Assembly (NCBI GenBank): GCA_031546985.1
Contig: JAVBJN010000064.1
Location: 62,001-126,000 of the forward strand
DNA from: JAVBJN01 sp031546985
Lineage (GTDB): Bacteria > Bacteroidota > Bacteroidia > Chitinophagales > Chitinophagaceae
DNA: 64,000 bases
Direction: 5' to 3'
The first letter of the stretch is position 1. Each line of letters starts with the position of its first letter. This document shows positions 51,278 to 60,198 of the stretch, one piece after another. The position numbers and the translations under genes were made by a program. Below the pieces are notes generated by a model. The model saw only the letters and a program-made list of their open reading frames with translations. It did not search any database and had not been told where the DNA came from.

Positions 51278-53481
51278 TGGAAGAAAACAAGTCACATATT
51301 GACGATGTTTTTCGTTATGGTTTGAGCGACTATACCGAAGTTCCGCCCCCGCAATCGTGGGAGCAGCTGGAGCCGCGGTTGGAGCAAACAGGAGGTACCA
51401 GCTTTAAGTTGGGTAAATGGGTATGGTATTTATCTACAGTATTATTGTTGGTAGCGGGTGTATATGTGGCTACCAGTCTCAATAAAAGAAAACAGCAGAT
51501 CAAAGAAGCGCTGCCTGTAAAAACAGAAATGCATTCGGGCACCGGTTATGGTATGAGTAGCGGAACTGACGTAGAAGAGAGCGACCCGACACCGGCCATT
51601 GAAACAGAAAAGGAAAGCCAACCGGTTGGCAATGACATAAAACCAGCAACTGAGCGCAAAGAGACCGTGCCGGCCACCGTTCCCCCCAATGCTAAAGATG
51701 CGGGTAAGGAATCGGTTAAGGAATCGGCAGAAAGTAATAATAACACGGAGAATAAACCTGCACCAGCAGTTGCAAAAAATGCAGCAGAAAAAACTGGCAA
51801 AGCCCAAAAGGTAAATGCTGCGGTTAAGAAACCAGCAAATGAGGCTGTAGCACCAGATGTTGCCATTGCGAGTGAGCCTGTACCCCAGGCTTCAACCACT
51901 ACTGCTGGTAAACCTAAACAGGGTGTTGCTAAAACTAAGACGAGCCCGGCTTCCAAAGCCCCAAAGAATAGTGCTGCTGTGCCTGTTGTAGCCCAGGGCA
52001 GCACAACTACGCCAGATGTGGCTGAGCCAGCGCAATCTAAAGCCAAGCCGGCACAGGTTTCTAAAACCAAAAAGAATGCTGCCCCGGCACCTGCTGAAGC
52101 GAGCGATGCGGCCGGATCATCTGCTTTAAAAGAAACAACAGCACCGGTTAGCGGAGACGAAGCACTGGCAAATGGGTCTGCGGCTACGACAAAGAATAAA
52201 GGAAAAACATCTGGCTCTAAAGCGTCAGCAGCTAAAGCAAAATCAAAAATTGAACATACAGGGCAGGTAGCAGCAGCTTCTTCGGTAGCGGAAGGTGCAC
52301 CACCCGTTGCGAAAAATACCAAGGCTAAAACTGGTACAACGCCTGCAAAATCTGCAACTGTGGCTAAGAATAAGCCTGTTGCAGGTACTGGTGCTGCCAA
52401 AACTACCCAACCTTCAACTGCTGTTAAAACCCTGGCAAATGAAACGAAAGCACTTCCTGCTCCCCAAAAACAGCAGCAAGAGCAGGTTAAAGCCGCACCT
52501 GTATTGCCCTATGATTATACCGTAAAGGCATTGCAGGCAGGTATGTTTACACTGGGCAAACCAATGGTAATGGGTAAATCTCCGTTCCCAACGGTAGCCG
52601 TACCAGCTATGAGTATTGCCGCGGATAAGCCAGCTAAAATAAATCCTTACATTATAATACCTGATGCGGATAGTGAAGCGCATGATGCCCTGGATATTAC
52701 CCCGTCTGATAAAAAACCACTGAATGCCGGTAAGAAATGGTCGGTGGGCGTTAATGCTGCTTATGCCAAGGGCTTGGGTGCAAATGGCATGTCTAAACTG
52801 TCGGTTAACCCAACAGTTCAAATGAAGTTTAGCCCAAAATGGAGCGCCACATTTATGCCAGGGGTAACGTATTGCAGTTCGCCATTGTCGACCTTGCAGG
52901 ATAAGGCGCCCTACCACAGCATTACCAGCGAAAACCTTGATTCGATCGTGTATGTAGATACCATTACGATGAACGTTATACGGTACTACAACTACAAGCA
53001 GCAATACCAGGATGTGGGCATTAGCCAAACGGTATCGCGCCGGGCCTGGGAGATAGAATTGCCTGTGCTGGTTAATTACCAGGTGGTAAAACGTTTCTCT
53101 CTCTCTGCAGGAATGGTAGCTACATTTGGCAAAGTGGTTACGATACAGCAATCAAGCGAAATCATAAATTCGGGCACCTATACCGATTCAATGTTGTATT
53201 CTTCTGTAAGCAGGGATATGCAATATTTCAGGGACAGGCAAAATACTGCCGGATTGCCCGGCCTGGGAAGTTATAATGGAAGCCTATACCAGAATGCGAC
53301 CAATAACCCGGTGCGCATAGGTTATATGCTGGGTGTTTCTTACGAACCGGTAAATCGTCTGAAAATCAACATGTTCCTGCAGCAAAATATCTCCGGCACC
53401 AGCCAGATACCCAATCCTGATGTGCGCAAAATATACACCATGCCTTACCTGCGCGTGGGTCTCGGATACCTGATTTTTTAA
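51277..53481 (+). CDS. Dual-membrane-spanning anti-sigma candidate (Dma-like), with outer membrane barrel
   Basis: This 734-residue protein has three parts. The cytoplasmic N terminus (IDDVFRYGLSDYTEVPPPQS, WEQLEPRLEQ) matches the short motif of Bacteroidota anti-sigma proteins. One inner membrane helix lies at about 47-67 (KWVWYLSTVLLLVAGVYVA). About 340 residues of Lys/Ala/Pro/Thr-rich, low-complexity sequence could cross the periplasm. The C-terminal 250 residues form a beta-barrel (KKWSVGVNAAYAKGLG ... MPYLRVGLGYLIF, ending in Phe). One chain linking cytoplasm, inner membrane and outer membrane resembles the dual-membrane-spanning anti-sigma factors described in Bacteroides. It is coupled to the sigma gene. 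Confidence 0.82.
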   Translation: MEENKSHIDDVFRYGLSDYTEVPPPQSWEQLEPRLEQTGGTSFKLGKWVWYLSTVLLLVAGVYVATSLNKRKQQIKEALPVKTEMHSGTGYGMSSGTDVEESDPTPAIETEKESQPVGNDIKPATERKETVPATVPPNAKDAGKESVKESAESNNNTENKPAPAVAKNAAEKTGKAQKVNAAVKKPANEAVAPDVAIASEPVPQASTTTAGKPKQGVAKTKTSPASKAPKNSAAVPVVAQGSTTTPDVAEPAQSKAKPAQVSKTKKNAAPAPAEASDAAGSSALKETTAPVSGDEALANGSAATTKNKGKTSGSKASAAKAKSKIEHTGQVAAASSVAEGAPPVAKNTKAKTGTTPAKSATVAKNKPVAGTGAAKTTQPSTAVKTLANETKALPAPQKQQQEQVKAAPVLPYDYTVKALQAGMFTLGKPMVMGKSPFPTVAVPAMSIAADKPAKINPYIIIPDADSEAHDALDITPSDKKPLNAGKKWSVGVNAAYAKGLGANGMSKLSVNPTVQMKFSPKWSATFMPGVTYCSSPLSTLQDKAPYHSITSENLDSIVYVDTITMNVIRYYNYKQQYQDVGISQTVSRRAWEIELPVLVNYQVVKRFSLSAGMVATFGKVVTIQQSSEIINSGTYTDSMLYSSVSRDMQYFRDRQNTAGLPGLGSYNGSLYQNATNNPVRIGYMLGVSYEPVNRLKINMFLQQNISGTSQIPNPDVRKIYTMPYLRVGLGYLIF

Positions 53482-53522
53482 GCATTCAGCCAGTTTTTCT
53501 AAAAAATATTTGATTTGTTTCT

Positions 53523-53546
53523 AACATTTCAGGAAAGCTATTCGTC
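53523..53546 (+). promoter_or_regulatory. Predicted ECF-type promoter (AAC-N17-CGTC) of the T9SS gene
   Basis: CTAACATTT and TCGTCATCC recur with 17 nt between AAC and CGTC, as at 50629-50652. The start codon is about 60 bp downstream. It marks the next gene as a probable target of the neighbouring sigma factor. Confidence 0.75.
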
Positions 53547-53605
53547 ATCCTATATATCAGTTACTTCGAAGTGTGCTGCATCCCTTATTTCTTAAACCTT
53601 ATTTT

Positions 53606-54871
53606 ATGAAAAAACTATTCTTACTTTCTATTCCAGTGTTTTTAAGTGCCGCCGCATTTGCGCAGCTGGCCACTGTGCAGGGTACCGTTACCAATACCAA
53701 TAATGTGCCTGTGGCTAACCATCCTGTTCACATCAATTCGGATTCGACCAACGGCGGGTGGATAGGCGTGAATGTAAATACCGATGTCAATGGCCATTAT
53801 AGCTACACCGTACCGTCTTCTTTAACCATTTCGAATGGTTTGAACATTTATACCTACACGCAGAATTGCAACAACAGTTACATCTACCATACCAATGTGG
53901 TGAGCGGTGCTACGGTTACTTCCGATTTCGTACTCTGCGTTACTCCTCCTCCGCATTACAATATTGCAGGTACCATCTATGCCGATTCTTTAGGTGCGGA
54001 TTCCGGTACGGTATATATTATCAAAAAAACCATGGACAGTGTAACCACAGGCTCGTGGATACTTACCCTGGTAGATTCTGTAAACACCGATATCCTGGGC
54101 AATTACTCCGTACAAGTGCCTATTGGCAGCTACCTGGTAAAAGCTGCCCTCAAACCTTCGTCACTCAACTACAGCACCAACCTGCCTACTTACTATAACG
54201 GTTCGTTGAGCTGGAGTGGTGCAACCACGGTAAATGTGGTGAACAACAATGTAAATGTTACCTACAGCCTCATGCCTGGCGTTAACCCGGGTGGTCCTGC
54301 CTTTATCGGTGGTTCTGTATTGGTAGGTGCCAATAAAACTACCGCTGTGGGCGATCCGCTGGCCAACCGTAGCCTGCTGCTCACGGATATGAACAACAAC
54401 CCGGTGGCATATACCTATTCCGATGCCAATGGCCAGTTCAGCATCACCAATCTTGCTTATGGTTCTTATAAACTGTTTGGTGATCGTCTGAACCTCAACA
54501 ATCCTGCATTGGTGGTAACCCTCGATGCTAACCATCAAGGTATTACCAATATCGTGTTTAAAGAAAACAGTACCTCATTTGCGGGTGGTTTTGCCACTGC
54601 TGCAAGCGTTAAGGATTTGTCCGAAAACCTGAAAAAAGTAGCCGCTTATCCTAACCCTGCCGGTAATGTGCTTAATGTAGCCGGTCTGCAACAGATAAAA
54701 GGAAACAAAACGCTGCAACTCACCAGCATCAGCGGTCAGGTACTGTACAGCGAAACCGTATCTGGCAATGACGTGATCAGCATCAACACTGCTGCACTGT
54801 CTGCCGGTATGTACCTGCTGCATATCCAAACCAGCGAAGGCACTACCATCATGAAAATTGCCCGCCAGTAA
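53606..54871 (+). CDS. Secreted carboxypeptidase-regulatory-like protein with T9SS domain
   Basis: The ATG at 53606 begins a signal peptide (LFLLSIPVFLSAAAFAQ). Three carboxypeptidase regulatory-like (SdrD B-like) beta-sandwich repeats follow (VQGTVTNTNNVPVANHPVHI, GTIYADSLGADSGTVYI, SVLVGANKTTAVGDPLANRS). Then comes a T9SS type A sorting domain (VAAYPNPAGNVLNVAGLQ). Proteins of this type are surface adhesins or scaffold proteins. A terminator follows, and a promoter shared with the sigma operon precedes it. Confidence 0.88.
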   Translation: MKKLFLLSIPVFLSAAAFAQLATVQGTVTNTNNVPVANHPVHINSDSTNGGWIGVNVNTDVNGHYSYTVPSSLTISNGLNIYTYTQNCNNSYIYHTNVVSGATVTSDFVLCVTPPPHYNIAGTIYADSLGADSGTVYIIKKTMDSVTTGSWILTLVDSVNTDILGNYSVQVPIGSYLVKAALKPSSLNYSTNLPTYYNGSLSWSGATTVNVVNNNVNVTYSLMPGVNPGGPAFIGGSVLVGANKTTAVGDPLANRSLLLTDMNNNPVAYTYSDANGQFSITNLAYGSYKLFGDRLNLNNPALVVTLDANHQGITNIVFKENSTSFAGGFATAASVKDLSENLKKVAAYPNPAGNVLNVAGLQQIKGNKTLQLTSISGQVLYSETVSGNDVISINTAALSAGMYLLHIQTSEGTTIMKIARQ

Positions 54872-54900
54872 TCATTAGCAATTCTTCGGTTCTCATAGGG

Positions 54901-54934
54901 AACAGGATGTCCGTAAAGGGCATCCTGTTTTTTT
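54901..54934 (+). terminator. Terminator
   Basis: Arms AACAGGATG and CATCCTGTT, extended by CC/GG, with a run of T. It closes the T9SS gene. Confidence 0.88.
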
Positions 54935-55019
54935 ATGCCCGCCGTGGACAAGTAGCGGGCGCAGCCTGTTCCTTAAACCGTTAAAATGAACGATATTTAC
55001 CGATTCATTTCCGATTACA

Positions 55020-57149
55020 ATGAAGGTGTGCATTGCCGAAAAACCAAGTGTGGCCAGGGATATTGCCGAAGTGCTGGGCGCTAAACAGCGCCGGGATGGC
55101 TTTTACGAAGGAAACGGGTACCAGGTAACCTGGACCTTCGGGCATTTCTGTACGCTTAAAGAACCTCACGATTATTACGAACAGTGGAAATACTGGCGGT
55201 TAGAAGACCTGCCCATGATTCCGCCGAGCTTTGGTATTAAGCTTATCAGCAATTCGGGGGTAGAGCGGCAGTTTAAGGTAATTGAGCAATTGGTGCAGCA
55301 AAGCGAAGAAGTGATTAACTGCGGGGATGCCGGGCAGGAGGGAGAACTTATCCAGCGCTGGGTGCTGCTAAAGGCCAAATGCACGGTGCCCGTTAAACGG
55401 TTGTGGATATCCTCGCTTACCGAAGATGCTATACGCGGCGGCTTTCAAAACCTGAAAGAAAGCGAGCAATACAATAATTTATATGCTGCCGGCAGTGCCC
55501 GTGCCATTGGCGATTGGCTGCTGGGCATGAACGCCACCCGCTTGTTTACCAAAAAATTCGGGCAAGGCAAAGTGGTACTGTCCATTGGCAGGGTACAAAC
55601 GCCCACATTGGCCATGATTGTGCAGCGGCAGAAAGAGATTAACGCGTTTGTGTCGGAAGAATACTGGGAGCTGAAAACGATATACCGCGATACGGAATTT
55701 ACGGCTACTATAGACCGGCTTAAGAATCTGGAGAAAGCCAATAAAGGGCTGGCTTACCTCAAAGAGCACCCGTTTGAGATTACCTCATTTGAGCGCAAAG
55801 ACGGCAAGGAGGGGAATCCCCGCCTTTTTGACCTTACTGCCTTGCAGGTAGAGGCCAATAAAAAATACAGCTACTCTGCCGATGAAACCCTGAAACATGT
55901 GCAGAACCTGTACGAGAAAAAACTGGTTACTTACCCTAGGGTAGATACCACCTACCTCTCCGAAGACCTGCACCCCAAGATCGAAGGCATTATGCGCGAT
56001 CTTACGCCCTACCAGGGCCTTATTGCGCCTTTGCTCATGCAGCCGATACCCAAATTAAAAACGGTATTCGACGATAAAAAAGTAACCGATCACCATGCTA
56101 TCATTCCAACCGGAGTTTATCCCAATGGTTTGTCTGGCGAGGAGAAACGGGTATATGACCTTATCGCCCGCCGTTTTATTGCAGCGTTTTACCCGGAGTG
56201 TAAAATTTCGAACACCACGGTATTGGGCAAAGTAGGGCAGGTAGAGTTTAAAGTAACAGGCAAGCAGATACTGGAACCGGGCTGGAAAGAAGTGTATGCC
56301 AATGATACCACGGCTAAGAAAGAAGGCGAGGAAGAAGAAAAGATACTGCCGGTATTTGAAGTAGGTGAAACCGGCCCGCACGAGCCCCGGGTGCACCAGG
56401 GCAAAACCACACCACCCAAGCCTTTTACCGAAGCCAGTTTGCTGCGTGCTATGGAAACCGCGGGTAAGCAGGTAGATGATGAAGAAATGCGCGAGTTGCT
56501 TAAAGACAACGGTATTGGCCGCCCGTCTACCAGGGCCAATATTATCGAAACCCTGTTCAAGCGCCGCTACATCGAAAAAAAGAAGAAGAACATCTTTGCC
56601 ACCCAAACCGGCATGGAACTGATAGATACCATTGACTCCGAGTTGCTCAAAAGCCCTGAGCTTACCGGACAGTGGGAGCGCAAGCTGCGGATGATCGAGA
56701 AAGGAGAATATGAAATGGCGGTCTTTAAACAGGAATTGATCGATATGGTGGTGGTGCTCACGCAAGAAGTGAAAACCAGCACCGGAAAATCGATCACCAT
56801 TGTAACCGAAACCGCCGCCGCGGCCAAAGAGCAGGAAAAACCTGCCAAAAAAGAAAGCAAACCCCGCGAGCCTAAAAAAGCGGTAAGTGTAGAAGAGCTT
56901 ACCTGCCCCAAGTGTAAGACACACCTGCTTAAAAAAGGGAACACTGCCTATGGTTGCGCCAATTTTGCGGCATGTGGCTTTAAGATACCATTTGAGGTAA
57001 TGGGCAAAAAACTGGCCGATAAACAAATTGCAGATCTCATTTCCAAAGGCAAAACCGGCAAGCTCAAAGACCTCAAAGTGCCCGGCAGCGAACAACCTGT
57101 AGAAGGCAAGATTGTGCTGAACGGGCAGTTTGAGCTGGAAATAGGATAG
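55020..57149 (+). CDS. topB: DNA topoisomerase III (type IA)
   Basis: This 709-residue enzyme has a Toprim domain at the N terminus (MKVCIAEKPSVARDIAEVLG, later CGDAGQEGELIQRW). The type IA core has its catalytic Tyr305 in VTYPRVDTTYLSEDL. A C-terminal zinc ribbon is CPKCKTHLLKKG plus CANFAACGF. It decatenates and relaxes DNA through a 5' phosphotyrosine. Chromosomal location and length fit TopB. It stands alone between terminated units, and its stop lies 1 bp from a minus-strand remnant's stop. Confidence 0.96.
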   Translation: MKVCIAEKPSVARDIAEVLGAKQRRDGFYEGNGYQVTWTFGHFCTLKEPHDYYEQWKYWRLEDLPMIPPSFGIKLISNSGVERQFKVIEQLVQQSEEVINCGDAGQEGELIQRWVLLKAKCTVPVKRLWISSLTEDAIRGGFQNLKESEQYNNLYAAGSARAIGDWLLGMNATRLFTKKFGQGKVVLSIGRVQTPTLAMIVQRQKEINAFVSEEYWELKTIYRDTEFTATIDRLKNLEKANKGLAYLKEHPFEITSFERKDGKEGNPRLFDLTALQVEANKKYSYSADETLKHVQNLYEKKLVTYPRVDTTYLSEDLHPKIEGIMRDLTPYQGLIAPLLMQPIPKLKTVFDDKKVTDHHAIIPTGVYPNGLSGEEKRVYDLIARRFIAAFYPECKISNTTVLGKVGQVEFKVTGKQILEPGWKEVYANDTTAKKEGEEEEKILPVFEVGETGPHEPRVHQGKTTPPKPFTEASLLRAMETAGKQVDDEEMRELLKDNGIGRPSTRANIIETLFKRRYIEKKKKNIFATQTGMELIDTIDSELLKSPELTGQWERKLRMIEKGEYEMAVFKQELIDMVVVLTQEVKTSTGKSITIVTETAAAAKEQEKPAKKESKPREPKKAVSVEELTCPKCKTHLLKKGNTAYGCANFAACGFKIPFEVMGKKLADKQIADLISKGKTGKLKDLKVPGSEQPVEGKIVLNGQFELEIG

Positions 57150-57150
57150 G

Positions 57151-57309
57151 TTACTGAGATTGGGTTAATTCATTCAATACATCCGCTACGCCTTCAATAT
57201 CTCCACGGTAAATGATGGTGCCGTTTTGCACTATAAAAGTGGTGGGATATCCTGTTATACCAAAGCTGTCTGCTACAAAGCTGTCATCATTTTGTACATG
57301 CGCTTTATG
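57151..57309 (-). pseudogene. C-terminal remnant of a thioredoxin/TlpA-like gene
   Basis: The minus-strand frame ending at TAA 57151-57153 encodes VQNDDSFVADSFGITGYPTT, then FIVQNGTIIYRGDIEGVADV. This includes the cis-Pro GYPTTF and is clearly the last third of a thioredoxin-fold protein. No CxxC part is present upstream: instead a short membrane protein gene overlaps at 57273. The frame continues upstream without a start. I read it as a deletion remnant. Confidence 0.7.
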
Positions 57310-57620
57310 GTTAGTGTGCAAATCCATCCTATGAGGGTGCCAATAATTGGTGCTGTGGAGCTAAGCATAGATATGCTTGTGTCTTCGTATTTGAATATAT
57401 GAAATGGGACATTAAGCAAGAGAATCGGTAGAAGTAATACAGGGATTACAATATTACTACGGTATTTTTTCTTGCAGATAAACCACCAGGTACAAAAGCC
57501 ATACAGTATAATACAAGCTGCAAATTTGTATTCGTATCCCAGCCAGCCACTTAAAAAGCAGGTGAATAAGAAAAGTAAAATGCTGGTTGCGATTAGCCAT
57601 AACCACTTTTTAATTTGCAT
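57273..57620 (-). CDS. Small hypothetical membrane protein
   Basis: The ATG at 57620 (MQIKKWLWLIATSILLF) is preferred over an in-frame one at 57728. The 115 residues hold about four membrane helices with short polar links and end KRMYKMMTAL. I do not recognise the family. Its 3' end overlaps the thioredoxin remnant in another frame, so the C terminus may be altered by the same deletion. It is a minor gene of low confidence. Confidence 0.5.
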   Translation of the reverse strand: MQIKKWLWLIATSILLFLFTCFLSGWLGYEYKFAACIILYGFCTWWFICKKKYRSNIVIPVLLLPILLLNVPFHIFKYEDTSISMLSSTAPIIGTLIGWICTLTIKRMYKMMTAL

Positions 57621-57783
57621 AATGTAACGATCGGGTTTAGTTGTGATTGCTGAAGAACAACGTAATGTTAGCGTTTTAGATCTTAAATAAGTTTGCTGAA
57701 ACTGACAATCGATACCCCCAAAAGACATTTTTTCAACCGTCCCGATTTCTGCATTTCCAGCAATAAAGAATTAGCTTCGGTGC

Positions 57784-59586
57784 ATGAAAATGGAAGGCCC
57801 TGTTGCGGTGTGCCAGCAACGCATTACAACACTCGAAAATCAGTTAGCTACGCATGTCAAAAAGAGAAGCCGCATTGGGTGGATTCGCTTTGTAATCACC
57901 GTCATTGCTGCATCTGTGGTTTGGGTCAATCTCGATCATACCTGGTGGACAATGGCGCTGCCGGTTGTAATCTGGCTGGTTGTTTTTTTAAGATTGGTAG
58001 CCGTCGCTATTCAAAACAATGCAGTTATCCGCCATTTAGGATTGCTTATCCAGATCAATAAAGAAGAGATAATGATCGCTCAGGGACAGTACACCAATCG
58101 CCCATCGGGCGATCAGTTTATGCCCGGTGTACATGACTATGCCAACGATCTCGACATTTTTGGCCGGGCATCGGTATACCAGTACATCAACCGTACTACT
58201 TCCGAACAGGGAAATTTGGCTATGGCCCACCATCTGTTGAACCCTGCCGAGGTGCAAAATATCCTCGAGATACATGATGCGGTTCGCGAACTGGCTCCAC
58301 AACTCGAATGGCGGCAGCAGTTGCAGGCGCACGGCATGTTGGCGCCTATTACCCTCGGCACCCAACAAAAACTGGCCGAATGGCTGGCACAACCCTTCGC
58401 TTTTATACAGCACAAAGGCTGGACTGTTCTGCGCTGGGCATTTCCGGTTATTACTATTGGTTCTATTGTGCTGTATGCTATGGATCTGTTGCCGCTTGCG
58501 GTGTTTAACGCGTTGCTGCTGCTTTACCTGGCGGTATCGGCACTCATCACCCGGAGTATTACCGGGCAATACAAACAGCTCAATAAGATTGTAGGCGAGG
58601 TAGAAGCACTATCGGGCAGTCTGCAAACCATAGAGTCGTTACAGTCGCAATCGCCGTTGTTACAAAAAATGACAGCTGCTTTCAGCGCCCAACATTACAG
58701 AGCATCTGCCGAGGTAAAACAATTAAAAGTAATACTCGACCGTTTTGACCTGCGTTTGAACCCGCTGTTTTTTATTCCGCTCAATGCGCTTTTTCTGTGG
58801 GACCTGCAATTGATTTTCCGTCTTGAACAATGGAAGGCCAAAAATAAAAACCAGGTGGTAGACTGGTTTGTGCAACTAGGCGAAATGGAATACCTCAACA
58901 GCATGGCCAACCTGCATTTTAACCAGCCCGGTTGGGTGTTTCCTTCCTTTGTGGCAGCGCACGGTACTTTTATTGCCGAAGAGGCCGGCCATCCGCTCAT
59001 TCCGCAACAAAAGCGGGTAAACAGTTCTTTTACTGCATCGGGTATGCCGCAACTGGCATTGGTTACGGGGTCCAACATGGCGGGGAAAAGTACTTTTCTG
59101 CGCAGCATTGGTGTAAATATTGTGCTGGCTATGGCCGGCGCGCCTGTTTGTGCGGCATCCTGCCGTTTATCGCCCATGAAGGTGATCAGCACCATGCGCA
59201 TTGCCGATAACCTGGAAGAGAGTACTTCTACATTTTATGCCGAGTTAAAAAAACTGGAATACATAATACAGGCCGTAAACCGGAAAGAAAAAGTATTCCT
59301 CTTGTTTGATGAGATACTGAGAGGTACCAACTCTGCCGATCGTCATGCGGGTTCCGAGGCGCTTATCCGGCAACTGATGCGGCACCAGGCTACTGGCATA
59401 TTGGCCACGCACGATTTGGAACTGACCACGTTGCAAAACGATTATCCGCAGTGGATACACAATTATCACTTCGATGTACAGATCCGCAACGGCGAGCTTT
59501 ATTTCGATTACAAACTGAAAGAAGGCATCTGTACCAATATGAACGCGGCTTTTTTAATGAAGATGATCGGAATAGAAATGCAATAG
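57784..59586 (+). CDS. Membrane MutS-like ATPase
   Basis: This 600-residue protein has two membrane helices early (IGWIRFVITVIAASVVWVNL, WTMALPVVIWLVVFLRLVAV) and another pair near 215-265. A MutS-type ATPase domain follows, with Walker A GSNMAGKST at 429-437, Walker B LLFDEILRGTNSADR, and the switch His in ILATHDLEL. The mismatch-recognition domain is missing, so this is not MutS proper. Membrane MutS-related proteins are frequent in Bacteroidota, with no settled role. The gene stands alone. Confidence 0.9.
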   Translation: MKMEGPVAVCQQRITTLENQLATHVKKRSRIGWIRFVITVIAASVVWVNLDHTWWTMALPVVIWLVVFLRLVAVAIQNNAVIRHLGLLIQINKEEIMIAQGQYTNRPSGDQFMPGVHDYANDLDIFGRASVYQYINRTTSEQGNLAMAHHLLNPAEVQNILEIHDAVRELAPQLEWRQQLQAHGMLAPITLGTQQKLAEWLAQPFAFIQHKGWTVLRWAFPVITIGSIVLYAMDLLPLAVFNALLLLYLAVSALITRSITGQYKQLNKIVGEVEALSGSLQTIESLQSQSPLLQKMTAAFSAQHYRASAEVKQLKVILDRFDLRLNPLFFIPLNALFLWDLQLIFRLEQWKAKNKNQVVDWFVQLGEMEYLNSMANLHFNQPGWVFPSFVAAHGTFIAEEAGHPLIPQQKRVNSSFTASGMPQLALVTGSNMAGKSTFLRSIGVNIVLAMAGAPVCAASCRLSPMKVISTMRIADNLEESTSTFYAELKKLEYIIQAVNRKEKVFLLFDEILRGTNSADRHAGSEALIRQLMRHQATGILATHDLELTTLQNDYPQWIHNYHFDVQIRNGELYFDYKLKEGICTNMNAAFLMKMIGIEMQ

Positions 59587-59626
59587 TATTAATTTAGTAT
59601 TCACCAACCACCCCAAAAACTAGCTT

Positions 59627-60136
59627 ATGAGATCATTTATTTTATCTGCTTGCTGTGCCATACTGCTTTTGTCATGCGGCAAGCATATGCGCAACGAGGC
59701 CTCGCCAGACATCCACAAGACCTATACATCCAACAGCGCCAGGGTAACAGTAAAATCGGGCATATGGGGCACCATAGCCATGCAGGAAGGTAATTGCATG
59801 CCAACAATGGGTACCAATATGGACTGTAAGACCTATCCGGTAAAGCGTACGGTGCGCATTTATGAATATACTTTACCGGATGCTGCGGTACCCACCGAAG
59901 GGAAGGCTGCTTTTTATGATAGTTTCAGCACCCGGCTGGTTAAGGAAGTAAGCAGCGATAAAAACGGATTTTACCAGGCCGACGTGCCTCCGGGCCGGTA
60001 CACTGTTGTGGTGATAGAGGATGGCAAAATGTATGCGAACATCAGCGATGGACAAGGCGGTTTAAATCCTGCCGAAGTTAATGCCAGTCAGCCACTGGAA
60101 CATAACGTTACACTTACGTACAAAGCTACTTTCTAG
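59627..60136 (+). CDS. Hypothetical lipoprotein
   Basis: This 169-residue protein has a lipoprotein signal (ILLLSC, lipobox LLSC at residues 14-17). The mature part is beta-rich, with a carboxypeptidase-regulatory-like end (DKNGFYQADVPPGRYTVVVI). Two cysteines (GNCMPTM, MDCKTY) may form a disulphide. The family is not recognised. It lies 40 bp after the MutS-like gene on the same strand and could be in its operon, although a connection is not obvious. Confidence 0.82.
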   Translation: MRSFILSACCAILLLSCGKHMRNEASPDIHKTYTSNSARVTVKSGIWGTIAMQEGNCMPTMGTNMDCKTYPVKRTVRIYEYTLPDAAVPTEGKAAFYDSFSTRLVKEVSSDKNGFYQADVPPGRYTVVVIEDGKMYANISDGQGGLNPAEVNASQPLEHNVTLTYKATF

Positions 60137-60165
60137 AGAGAAATACCCATTGTATTGCAACAGCC

Positions 60166-60198
60166 AGCCATCGGAGCAATTCCGGTGGCTTTTTTGTT
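60166..60198 (+). terminator. Terminator
   Basis: Arms AGCCATCGG and CCGGTGGCT (one G-T pair) with a 7-nt loop, then five T. It lies 30 bp after the lipoprotein gene. Confidence 0.82.

Noticed and set aside
51546..52400. 284-codon minus-strand frame opposite the sigma partner gene
   Set aside because: It mirrors the Lys/Ala/Pro linker. Biased codon use keeps the opposite strand open; the translation is low complexity.
56055..57095. 346-codon minus-strand frame opposite topB
   Set aside because: Antisense to a well conserved enzyme, no family features, Phe/Gly/His-rich composition typical of a shadow frame.
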